Source: Thermomucor indicae-seudaticae (Eukaryota; Mucoromycota; Mucoromycetes; Mucorales; Lichtheimiaceae). From it: 10,720 bases of DNA. Location: assembly GCA_000787465.1 (NCBI GenBank), contig JSYX01000879.1:1-10720 (forward strand). Reading direction: 5' to 3'. The notes under the pieces are model-generated. The model had not been told where the DNA came from, did not search any database, and saw only the letters and a list, made by a program, of their open reading frames with translations. The stretch's first letter is position 1; the number at the start of each line of letters is the position of its first letter. Below are positions 1 through 7,559 of the stretch, piece by piece. Made by a program: the position numbers and the translations under genes.

Positions 1-316
1 TTCACCGTAAATCTTTGTTAAAGGATGGCGCAAATTTGACTTGAAGTTGACGCAAATACTACCAACGGAGGACGCAAAAGGTTATTCAAAAACCAATAAA
101 TGCGCGAAAAAAAAAGCTGCTGTAGCTATATCACACCAGGCCTATAATCAGCAGCACTCTTTTGCCAGGGCGGCTGTCTCGATTCCCGAAGACGGCCCCA
201 CTCCCCCAAAATGGCTTGACCTGCTGAAACCGGAATCGGGCTGCGCTAAGCCGCCTAGGTTCAGGGCGGGCGGGAAAACTCTCAAGCTTTTTTGTGTTCT
301 CTTGCAATTAGAGACC
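1..316 (+). promoter_or_regulatory. Upstream region of RPA49
   Basis: Non-coding leader and promoter area of the A49 gene. It contains an A-run (about 108-115) and a GC-rich stretch with GGGCGGGCGGG at about 264-274, some 45 bases before the chosen start codon. No clear TATA box is seen near the start. The frame is open from 41 to the ATG at 317, but its translation does not resemble the family. No specific factor site is claimed. Confidence 0.35.
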
Positions 317-1860
317 ATGGGCAAGAGAAAGCATGCGGAAACTTCAGACGGCCAAGCAACCAGCGGCAGCAGTGATCGGCATGTAAAGGTGGCTATCGCT
401 CAAACCAATGATTCTACGGAATCACCATTTTTGGGTAATTGACTGGGCATTACTGCTCCGCATCGGGAGAAGGAGAGAGACTCAAATGATCTGTCTCCTT
501 TAGTCACATTTCCTGGAACACAACCTGCTTCAGACACGAAGTTTACTAGTTATCGTGCAACAGACGCTGGCAGAAAACAAGCACAGCGGTTCGTACGGGG
601 AGAGACAGAAAAGGTTGTATTTTCTGGTGCCAACTTTGGCAAGGATGCGCCGACAAGCTATTGCACGTAAGGAAGGCTGCTTGTTGAAGATTGAACCATT
701 CTCTCTCATTAAAACAAAACGGACAGATATGTTGTAGGGGTTTATTCAAAGTCAAAGCAAGAACTTACTGTGACGCCGGCTCCCGTGATCCGTATGCGTC
801 AATCCGTCAAGGCACTTCAGTCCCAGACAGTCGCGCTTCACACCAAAACCGAAAACTTTTCTGCAGCTAAGGCCGCACTTGGTCTGGCATTTGGTACAGC
901 CAAGGCACAGAAACAACTCAAAGCCGCTGAGCGAAACGCAGTTAAGGCCGATCAGCTGCAAGATGCACTGGAAGATATCCAGCACGAGATCGGCAAAACG
1001 GCAGCACCAACGATCGAGGAGGTCAAAAAGGCCATGCAGCAAGGTCTTCCGATTCCAAAGCATAATATGGATGCTGAATCGCCAGAGGAGGCGTATGACT
1101 TGGAGAGTATCGTGACGGACAACGAATTGAAGGCGATGCCTGTCAAGGAACTCTATCAACAAAATTCGCTTGACGGTATTAAGCAGGTTTTGCCATACAG
1201 CTCGTCGAATTTCGTCAATGAGCGGATTCTTCGAATCGTCGGTGGTGGTGGCACAAAGACATCAAACAAGGATCGCAAGACATTGCGTCGGTTGGTGTAT
1301 ATCTCGTATCTTATGGCGTACTTGTGCAAAGTGCGACCTGCGGATGTCAAGAATCGGCGCAAGGTTGAGATGGCGTTGCGGAATCCGCCTGGTGTGATCA
1401 CCAATCATTTGGGAGAACGGTATACAGAGAATGATACGTAAGTAATAACGGTTTAGGATAAAAAGGTAGAAGCCATGCAAAGCAGACAGACTGAATTATC
1501 TCTCCCCATTCTTTCTTTCAGCCGCACGTCAGTAATGACTGACAAGATCTTGTGTTACCTTTTGGTCTTGTGTCTGAGCGTATCTAATTATTCCATCATT
1601 CCGGACGAGCTTGCTAGAGATCTCTCATTGAAACCTCAAAAGTAAGTTCAAGTTTTGCATAAAAGGGAAAGTACCTTGTTGTCTGAGCAGTGACTTTTCC
1701 GATTAGGGTTAGCAACATTCTGCGAAACTTGGGCTGTAAGCTTGTAAGATGTAGCAAGGAAGAGCAAAAGGCATCAGGTATTGCCAACAAAGAACTTCGG
1801 AAAGCTGTACTGGTGGTTCCCTTGAAATTCCCCGAGGTATCCAAAGGCAAACGCAAATAA
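317..1860 (+). CDS. RPA49: DNA-directed RNA polymerase I subunit A49 (five exons)
   Basis: Recognised as the A49 subunit of RNA polymerase I. In the family it pairs with A34.5 as a TFIIF/TFIIE-like module that supports initiation and elongation of rRNA synthesis in the nucleolus. Exons read from the sequence: 317-434, 504-666, 727-1437, 1522-1641, 1707-1860. The introns (69, 60, 84 and 65 bases) all begin GT and end AG and keep frame, giving 421 residues; yeast A49 is about 415. The N-terminal dimerisation region carries TFPGTQP (from residue 41) and YVVGVYSK, followed by VTPAPVIRM (from about 109), all typical of the family. After a helical, charged linker, a region from about residue 220 to the end fits the tandem winged-helix domain. 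The C terminus is basic (KGKRK). The frame is open upstream to another Met at 41, but Met at 317 (MGKRKH) fits the family length. No defect is visible. Family assignment is from recognition; splice sites are inferred. Confidence 0.93.
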
Positions 1861-2064
1861 GTTACCATATACAAAGAGAGGACATCAACTACCCACTATT
1901 ATGATTCAATCGTTAATAATAAAAGGAGAAAAGGAAAACTGCGGGGTAGATAAATCTTTATGAACTTTTCATGTTTTGTTTGCGGACTACTGTGCGTTCC
2001 TAAAGAGGACCTTAGGCCACTAGTAATTTCATGGCGTATTCGAGTTTTGAGCGTATAACCCTAT
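1861..2064 (+). terminator. 3' flank of RPA49 with a candidate polyadenylation signal
   Basis: AATAAA occurs at 1918-1923, about 58 bases after the RPA49 stop codon, within an AT-rich stretch. This is a plausible polyadenylation signal. Nothing else recognisable lies here. Confidence 0.4.
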
Positions 2065-2779
2065 ATGATGTTCATATTGAACTTTCATTGGTATGCCTAT
2101 GTTTGCAACTTAATTCCGTCCATTATAGGATACAGCATGCGTGAATATCTGCTATCATCAGTATGGCCAAAATGGTGCTGTCCAACATCCTCTCCATCTC
2201 CAATAGTTCGTGACGATATTTTGCTCGTTATGTCACCGTTCTTAATGCCTAAACATGCTCAGTCTTTCGCCACGCTTCCAGACAGGTATGGCAATTTCGT
2301 AAGGTCTTCTGTGACTATGTAAGCTCAGTTGATATTTCAGCGACGCGTGATCTTCATTGTTACCATATCTATAGCTTCTTGTAACGTTTGCCGGGTGTCT
2401 GAACCGTATATATGACTAATTGTGATTAAAAGAACTTCGCTAAATTGAAGTTCATAGATCTATTCTCATGAAGTTTTATTCGAAATTTAAAATAGTGTTC
2501 GATCAAAAATTCATGGACCAATTTTGGCAACTTGCTCCGCATATCTGTCAAAATAAAAAATTTTTAAGTCAGCACTTTGTGCAAAATACAAAACCCCAAC
2601 TTCATCAATAATGTGGAAAACTTCGTCGACTGTTTTCTTGCGTTATCCGTCATTAAAATATTATATGTGGAAAATCTGCAAAATTACGTGACAAAGATGG
2701 AAATAAATATACAAGAAACATGCATTTTCGCGTTCTTTTACAACAGTAAAAGTACTTTTGTATACTGCATATTTCCACA
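2065..2779. other. AT-rich intergenic stretch without a recognisable gene
   Basis: Short open frames occur (for example 2065-2322 and 2577-2828, plus strand) but none resembles a known family, and none has convincing introns or codon structure. Small structures are visible. GAACTTC at 2432-2438 pairs with GAAGTTC at 2447-2453 across an 8-base loop. AAAAGTACTTTT is a perfect palindrome at 2748-2759. An imperfect inverted repeat joins about 2655-2679 and 2767-2788. The composition and structures fit decayed intergenic or transposon-derived DNA. Confidence 0.5.
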
Positions 2780-2788
2780 TGATATTTT
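2655..2788. repeat. Imperfect inverted repeat around TGTGGAAA
   Basis: The left arm (2655-2679) has AAAATAT, then TGTGGAAA, then AT and TGC. The reverse complement of the right arm (2767-2788) has the same blocks in the same order with small gaps. The arms are about 22-25 bases and span 134 bases. A direct copy of the core (ATGTGGAAAAC) occurs near 2611. It may be a degraded small inverted-repeat element or a chance AT-rich structure; no target duplication was found. Confidence 0.3.
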
Positions 2789-3175
2789 CCATGGTGGTAT
2801 GCCATCCAATGGACTGTACAGGCTCTGAGTGGTTGTGCTGGGCGTATCGACGTGTCATGCTCGTTCAGTCATACTACCAGGCAATAAGCCAAACTAATCA
2901 GGACCGATACATTGCACGCTTCTTGCCTGACTTATTGTCAAAGCTTGTCTTACGCTATCTTGCCGCTGTGAGACCAGTTGGAATGAGACGGAAGCACGAT
3001 TTGAAAGTGATTTTGCGGCATCTGGCGCAAAGCATAACGTCTTTTATGGCATCCTAGCCGCGTCCCGGTTTGCTCTACTTGCGCGGCACGCATGATCTGC
3101 TCATCGTCCTCAGAGATTGCCGTCGGGTTTCTCAGGAAGACAAAGAAATACACAAGGAGGAGAGGGTATAATAGC
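2780..3175 (+). pseudogene. Degenerate coding relic, possibly C-terminal part of a telomere-linked type helicase
   Basis: One frame reads through a protein-like stretch with the core RYIARFLPDLLSKLVLRYL followed by AAVRPVG, then a TAG at 3055-3057. The same frame continues with LLYLRGTHDLLIVLRDCRRV before ending at about 3171. The pattern of aromatic and basic residues, then FLP, LxxLxLRYL, VRP and a later LRG block, reminds me of the region after the helicase domain in the large RecQ-like helicases repeated near fungal telomeres. This is recollection of a pattern, not a search result. No helicase motifs (Walker A, DEAH) are present, so at best it is a broken fragment. It could also be part of another repetitive element. 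Confidence 0.3.
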
Positions 3176-3697
3176 TGTAAAGGCTGGAGATTGAGCATCT
3201 CATAAATATAGCGATTGTAGCCTTTTGGATCCGCAGTCTCATGCGCTGCATCCAAGCATTCTTTAAAAACCAGTACAATGGATATAGCTTGCGGTTAGGT
3301 CTCACTAACACAGGGGTATGCATGTTCCTGGTAGAGCAAACGCATGACAGTCCCTCATTGGGATACGAAACAGTGGGTACCTTGGTCACTATTGTGAATT
3401 CTTTGAGACAAGCTGAGAAAACCATGCACGTAGAAAGTTATAAATAGGGTGTAGAATTGGACATAATAAATGATATCTTTCAGTCTCACTGATTCTTGGT
3501 TTCTCCATTATTGAGATATTTTATCAAGCTTCTATCGATGGAGGGTGTCATTCACGCTTCCACTCCTTGTCTTCTAGTGCTTCTGTTGGTGATGTCACTT
3601 TATGTCTCTACCTCCATTATTTGGCCGTTTAGAACCGCTTTTCTAAAGGCTACCATGAGGAATACTTCTGTTTATATCTCGCGTTGCAATCTTTGTC
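3176..3697. other. Gene-free stretch before the transposase relic
   Basis: Open frames at 3241-3447 and 3496-3720 (plus) and 3132-3425 (minus) are short and resemble nothing I recognise. I could not find a left terminal inverted repeat for the downstream mariner-type relic here. Nothing further can be supported. Confidence 0.4.
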
Positions 3698-4313
3698 TTG
3701 CAGAACGGTTGTGCCAGTGACTCGAACACTCACACACCTGTACCGTCTTTTAACGGGTCGGGCACCGCACAGATGGTCCGGAGGAGACTTTTCGGTGTCG
3801 CCGCTGGGATTCACACTTCTGCTTTGCGCCGATACGCTAAAATATCGCTCACAGACAAGCAGAGACTCGTCGACCTGGTCGTTAACAAAGAAAAGCTAAT
3901 TTCGGCGGCGGCTGCGAAGCTTAGGATCGCCAAGCGAACGGCATCAAGTATGATAAAGCGTTATCAAGAAGGCCGAATGGACAACAAGAAAGGGGGTGGT
4001 GCCTACAGCATGAAGATGAATCAAGAACAAAGCGACTACATCAAGGATCTAATACAACGATGATCGAATCACTCTGCAAGACATCAAACGTATGGTTGAA
4101 GAGAGATTCCCTGGCATTCACATTTAGGGAAGCGGTCTGACTAATCACATCGGTTCGCACTTACATTACACGCCAAAAAGATGTCAGCGCTACCCTGCCG
4201 CCTGCATGGAGCCCTGGGAATTTCTTCGTGTGCTTGTTGAGCTGTTGGATCGATGGTCGTTTCCACCCTACTTCTTGGTAATGGACAACGCGTCCATCCA
4301 GAAGACGGCCGTA

Positions 4314-4396
4314 CACTACGGGAAAAGCTGATTCTATTTTTCCCTAAATTTCACTGGTTTTCCCTAAAATTCATGTTTTCAGGGAAAAGTAGGGTA
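4314..4396 (+). repeat. Left terminal inverted repeat of the CACTA-type element
   Basis: Matches the reverse complement of 4642-4724 at 78 of 83 positions. It contains direct sub-repeats TTTCCCT at 4339-4345 and 4359-4365, and an inverted copy AGGGAAA at 4381-4387. Confidence 0.9.
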
Positions 4397-4434
4397 AACT
4401 TCTGCTTTCTGCGCTACTTTTCACTATTTTCTGG

Positions 4435-4454
4435 AGTAGGGACGAATCCCTACT
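4435..4454. repeat. Perfect 8-bp hairpin inside the CACTA-type element
   Basis: AGTAGGGA (4435-4442) and TCCCTACT (4447-4454) pair perfectly around a CGAA loop. The stem carries the same AGTAGGG word as the inner end of the left terminal repeat. It is probably a diverged internal copy of the subterminal motif rather than a terminator. Confidence 0.6.
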
Positions 4455-4641
4455 TTTCACTGAAATAGGATTGGCTACAAATTTTGCTCTCACAGCCTAT
4501 ATAGAACTTTTGAGTGTACTATATGAGCGTAAACGTTGCAGAAGTGTCTTCTGTGTATGTTAATGACAAGAAAGCCAGCCATCAGTGGAATTAGGGAATC
4601 TCCGGGAGAAGTAGAGACGACTTGCACTGAAGGCAACACTA

Positions 4642-4724
4642 TACTCTACTTTTCCCTGAAAACATGAATTTTAGGGAAAACTAGTGAAATTCAGGGAAAA
4701 ATATAACCAGCTTTTCCCGTAGTG
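4642..4724 (-). repeat. Right terminal inverted repeat of the CACTA-type element
   Basis: Inverse partner of 4314-4396, ending in GTAGTG next to the GTA target duplication at 4725-4727. The five differences between the arms imply some age since insertion or since their last homogenisation. Confidence 0.9.
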
Positions 4725-5010
4725 GTAGTACGGGAATTCCTTGCACAGACAAGGCACACTCCTATGTATCTCCCTCCATGCTCGCCCTTTTTAAATCCTA
4801 TTGAAGAATGCTTTTCAAAGTATAAGCAATATGTGAAGTGAAGCCGATTGGGAGCACAGGAGGACCTATTGCAGCGGTTAGAACAAGGTTCCGAATGCAT
4901 AACTGTAGACGACTGTCAAGGATGGACACGGCATCCGGTCTCGCACTTTCAAAGTGTCTCCTGCGACAGGATTTCGTTTAAACTTATTGAATAAACACTG
5001 GCGATTTTGT

Positions 5011-5155
5011 TCGTCCCAATTTGGTTGAGTATCTGTCCCAAATTGCTTATGAACGTGTCCGAAACTTGTCCGAAATCCCTTGTGGAGCTGACCCAAATTA
5101 GTTGTGCACTTGTCCAAAAAGAATTTAGCTTCGTCCGATAGAAGTAAAAGTCCTG
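5011..5155. repeat. Degenerate periodic repeat, GTCC(C/G)AAAT-like motif every 11 or 22 bases
   Basis: Motif copies start at 5013, 5035, 5057, 5068, 5090 (as GACCC), 5112 and 5133, with a further GTCC at 5150. The spacings are 22, 22, 11, 22, 22, 21 and 17 bases, so most copies sit on the same face of the helix. The tract follows directly after the end of the mariner-type transposase relic. It may be a repeat-rich terminal or subterminal region of that element, or an independent decayed minisatellite. No matching inverse copy was found on the left side of the relic. Confidence 0.55.
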
Positions 5156-5590
5156 CGTCTGTGTGTACTCATGCATTCTGCAGAGCGCGCCTCGATACAG
5201 ACTGATCGCGGAGAGCCTCTCCGGTACAATTCAAAGTCCGCACCCGCTTCCTTTCAATCCGTTACTGCTTAAGGTTGACAGTTGCAAAGGTGATTGTTTA
5301 TTCATGTTATTACTTTGTACAACAGTCAGTGCACCAGAAGATCCAATCATTTACAGTACAAGCGAAATGCTAGTATGGCCAAAAAAGGGCAATATATATC
5401 TAGTTCACTCGACAAAGGAACCCATCAGGCGTAATACCATTTCATAGACGGGGCGTTGCGGCACTCAATTCGTTGTTTCTCAGAATTTGGGTAATATCGG
5501 CGGTCAGGACCCACGGACAGCAAAATGTTTCCAAAGTGCGGGATAAAGTGCGAGCTGGTGACACAAGGGACAATCGACCCGCCCGCCAAA
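5156..5590. other. Upstream intergenic stretch before ERG4
   Basis: Contains an open frame at 5163-5447 (94 codons, plus strand) with no recognisable domain and no sign of splicing. It is more likely chance than a gene. The remainder up to the TATA-like box is the probable ERG4 promoter area. No specific regulatory site is claimed. Confidence 0.4.
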
Positions 5591-5600
5591 ATAATATAAA
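5591..5600 (+). promoter_or_regulatory. TATA-like element of ERG4
   Basis: ATAATATAAA lies 58-67 bases before the ERG4 start codon. It is followed by a purine-rich tract and a short pyrimidine stretch (CCTTCCTCTTCTC) before the ATG. The spacing suits a compact fungal core promoter. Assignment rests on sequence and position only. Confidence 0.45.
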
Positions 5601-5657
5601 GAGGGAAGGGCGGGAGGCAAAAAAAGGCACACCTTCCTCTTCTCTTTTCGAAACGGA

Positions 5658-7379
5658 ATGGCAGCAAAGGAAGACGAAAAGGCTGGTGAAAAACAGCAAG
5701 TCAATGCCAATGGTGTACCTCTTTTCAAGTCGGACGTGACGAGTCTTGACGTGAAAATCGACAATGAAGTCGTGTACGAGTTTGGTGGACCTGTTGGCGT
5801 GTGTGCCATGATGGTCGGGTTCCCGGTTCTCATGTATTACTTTTGGGTGTGCCTGGAATACCACCAGGGCAAACTGATTACGCCACAAACATGGAATGCG
5901 CAAGGTCTTTCTGAATTCTTTTGGCATGAACTCTGGGACAAGATCAAGGTCGGCGCGTTCCCAACCCAAAAGGCCATCACTATTTACATGGGCTATGTTG
6001 TGTACTCGTTCATCTTGGCTTACATTATGCCTGGTCCTGTCGTCGAAGGTCTGCCTATTCCGTCCCTGAAGGGCAAGAGAGTAAGTTCCTTATCCGTACC
6101 GGAGAACCAGGCAGGATACTAATGATAATATATCATATACATGATCAATTCAAATAGCTGAAGTACCTTTGCAACGGTCTGTCTTCGTGGTATCTCACTT
6201 TGGTCTTGTCTGCTGTCCTTCACTACACTGGAATTTTCCCCTTGACCGAAATTGTCGACAACTTTGGTGGTATCATGACTGTACGTTTTCTCTCTATTTA
6301 GGAAGAAGAAAAAGAGAAGGGGCCGGCTTACAAGTTTACTAAATTTTAGGTTGCCATTATTTGGGGTTTCACCATGAGTGCGCTCGTGTATATCATTAGC
6401 ACATTGAAGGGCACCAACCATCGTATGTCCGGCAACTTCTTTTACGACTACTTTATGGGTGCTTGCCTGAACCCTCGCATCGGTCATGTTGACTTGAAGA
6501 TGTGGGCCGAAATCCGTGTGCCTTGGCCTGTTCTCTTTTACATTTCTGTCTCTTGCCTCGTCAAGCAGTACGAAACCCGCGGTTACATTACGGCTCCACA
6601 AGCCTTTATGGTCCTTGCTCACTTTTTGTACGTGAACGCCTGCCAAAAGGGTGAAGAGTGTATTCCTACCTCTTGGGATATTTTTTACGAAAAGGATGGT
6701 ACGAAGAAAAAATGAAACAAGAAGTGGTCTCCTCTCTGACTCAAGTTTTGCAATATCTAGGTTTCATGCTTATCTTTTGGAACATGGCTGGTGTGCCCTT
6801 CACTTACTGCTATGCTTCCATTTACATGATGAAATATGAACTGACGACCGGTCAAGTCATCACGCACTCTTTGCCCTACACGATCTTTTTATACGTCTTG
6901 CTCTTGACTGGCTATTACATCTTCGATACCGCCAATTCTCAAAAGAACCGTTTCCGTATGGAGCAGAATGGATCGTTTATGGTGCGTAACGCTTTCCCTC
7001 AGTTGCCTTGGGGTCACATCAAGAACCCCACTTACATCAAGACAGAGCACGGTAACCTTTTGCTTACTTCCGGTTGGTGGGGTATTGCGAGAAAGATCCA
7101 CTATACTGCGGGTATGTATATCCATGGGGACCCCTGACGATCAGCTTTGTTTTGGCTTCTGTTTCTAATTGGCCATGTATAGACTTGATGATGTCCATCT
7201 CCTGGGGTTTGATTACTGGGTTTGGTTCATTCCTGCCCTACTTTTATTTCTGCTTCTTTGTGGTAGTCCTCACCCACCGGGTTTCTCGCGACATGGAGCG
7301 CTGTGCCAAAAAGTATGGCAAGGACTGGGAGAGATACTGCGAACGAGTTCCGTACATCTTTATTCCTTATGTCTACTAA
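5658..7379 (+). CDS. ERG4: Delta(24(24(1)))-sterol reductase / C-24(28) sterol reductase (five exons)
   Basis: Recognised as ERG4, the NADPH-dependent endoplasmic reticulum membrane enzyme that reduces the C-24(28) double bond in the last step to ergosterol. Exons: 5658-6080, 6158-6280, 6350-6698, 6761-7111, 7183-7379. The introns (77, 69, 62 and 71 bases) are GT-AG and keep frame; the one at 6699-6760 has a CTGAC branch-like site and the one at 7112-7182 has CTAAT. The joined product is 480 residues; yeast Erg4 is 473. Many hydrophobic membrane segments are present. Family landmarks are LNPRIG (222-227) with DLK and E-x-R shortly after, [14 protein letters not shown] ending at residue 299, [15 protein letters not shown], and the sterol reductase signature LLLTSGWWG...HYTAD (398-416), whose last Asp codon is split by intron 4. 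The C terminus [11 protein letters not shown] is characteristic. The start at 5658 gives the expected hydrophilic N terminus. It looks intact. The related C-14 reductase ERG24 is less likely given these blocks. Confidence 0.95.
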
Positions 7380-7559
7380 GTCGCTAGCTAGCAACAGTGT
7401 CCTTTTTAATACAGCTTCAGCGGCTCATAATATAGCCGATAATCTATCCAGAACCCAGACTTGTTATTTCTAGTCTAGTAGTCTATCTTTATATGCGATA
7501 CTCTATTAAATGTATTTACAGAACTATGAAAAATGAAAAGAAAATGCAGGGGTATATGT
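7380..7559. terminator. Convergent 3' region between ERG4 and the arrestin gene
   Basis: 180 bases separate the two stop codons, and both transcripts must end here or overlap. The region is AT-rich, with CTATTAAATG at about 7502-7511 and several T-rich or A-rich runs. No single polyadenylation signal stands out. Confidence 0.4.

Larger units (their letters stand above)
4314..4724. mobile_element. 411-bp non-autonomous CACTA-type miniature element
   Basis: The element begins CACTACGGGAAAAG and ends with the exact inverse, CTTTTCCCGTAGTG. The terminal inverted repeats extend 83 bases with five mismatches (4314-4396 and 4642-4724). GTA at 4311-4313 and again at 4725-4727 forms a 3-bp target duplication. 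CACTA termini with a 3-bp duplication are the established hallmarks of the CACTA (En/Spm) superfamily. There is no meaningful coding sequence inside, so movement would need a transposase made elsewhere. Within each arm, TTTCCCT and its complement recur about every 20 bases, like the subterminal repeats bound by CACTA proteins. Removing the element plus one GTA rejoins the surrounding transposase frame, so its boundaries are well supported. A different 3-bp-duplication family with a chance CACTA start is the main alternative. Confidence 0.88.
3698..4994 (+). pseudogene. Decayed Tc1/mariner-type DDE transposase, split by a CACTA element
   Basis: A transposase of the IS630/Tc1/mariner superfamily, which cuts and pastes DNA at TA sites. 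Its open frame begins by 3698 and the likely Met is at 3773. A helix-turn-helix region (about 3841-3975) contains LTDKQRLVDLV, then AAAKLRIAKRTASSMIKRY. The frame shifts near 4061, where a TGA blocks the first frame, and resumes at 4062 with DDRITLQDIKRMVEERFPGI. A TAG lies at 4125-4127. After QRYPA (about 4190-4200) the sequence jumps to a stretch leading into YFLVMDNASIQKTAV. The part holding the first catalytic Asp is therefore missing, while MDNA keeps the second acid. The 411-bp element at 4314-4724 interrupts next. Beyond it, VREFLAQ and FLNPIEECFSKYK (third acid, Glu) continue in frame. A TGA at 4839-4841 follows, then a C-terminal part with DDCQGWTRH, ending at TAA 4992-4994. Clearly non-functional. 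Confidence 0.85.

Noticed and set aside
41..316. In-frame N-terminal extension of RPA49 starting at Met 41
   Set aside because: The extension has no family resemblance, and the start at 317 gives the expected length.
2065..2322. 85-codon plus-strand open frame
   Set aside because: No recognisable family, no splice support, and an AT-rich gene-poor context.
2950..3255. 101-codon minus-strand open frame with a hydrophobic segment
   Set aside because: It is opposite the helicase-like relic, which reads more like a protein on the plus strand; the hydrophobic run is probably incidental.
3690..3770. tRNA-like B box (GTTCGAGTC on the minus strand) near 3720
   Set aside because: The T-arm is imperfect, no A box or anticodon arm fits upstream, and the candidate acceptor pairing is too close (about 56 bases).
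4878..5117. Minus-strand open frame with repeated LG/FG-like units
   Set aside because: The apparent protein repeat is produced by the periodic GTCC DNA tract, and it overlaps the transposase relic; no independent support.
5163..5447. 94-codon plus-strand open frame upstream of ERG4
   Set aside because: No domain or homology is recognised; it lies between transposon debris and a promoter, so chance is more likely.
5442..5969. 175-codon minus-strand open frame
   Set aside because: It is antisense to ERG4 exon 1 and its upstream region, with no recognisable domain; a shadow frame.
6119..6646. 175-codon minus-strand open frame
   Set aside because: It is antisense to ERG4 exons 2-3 and introns, whose sense coding is certain.
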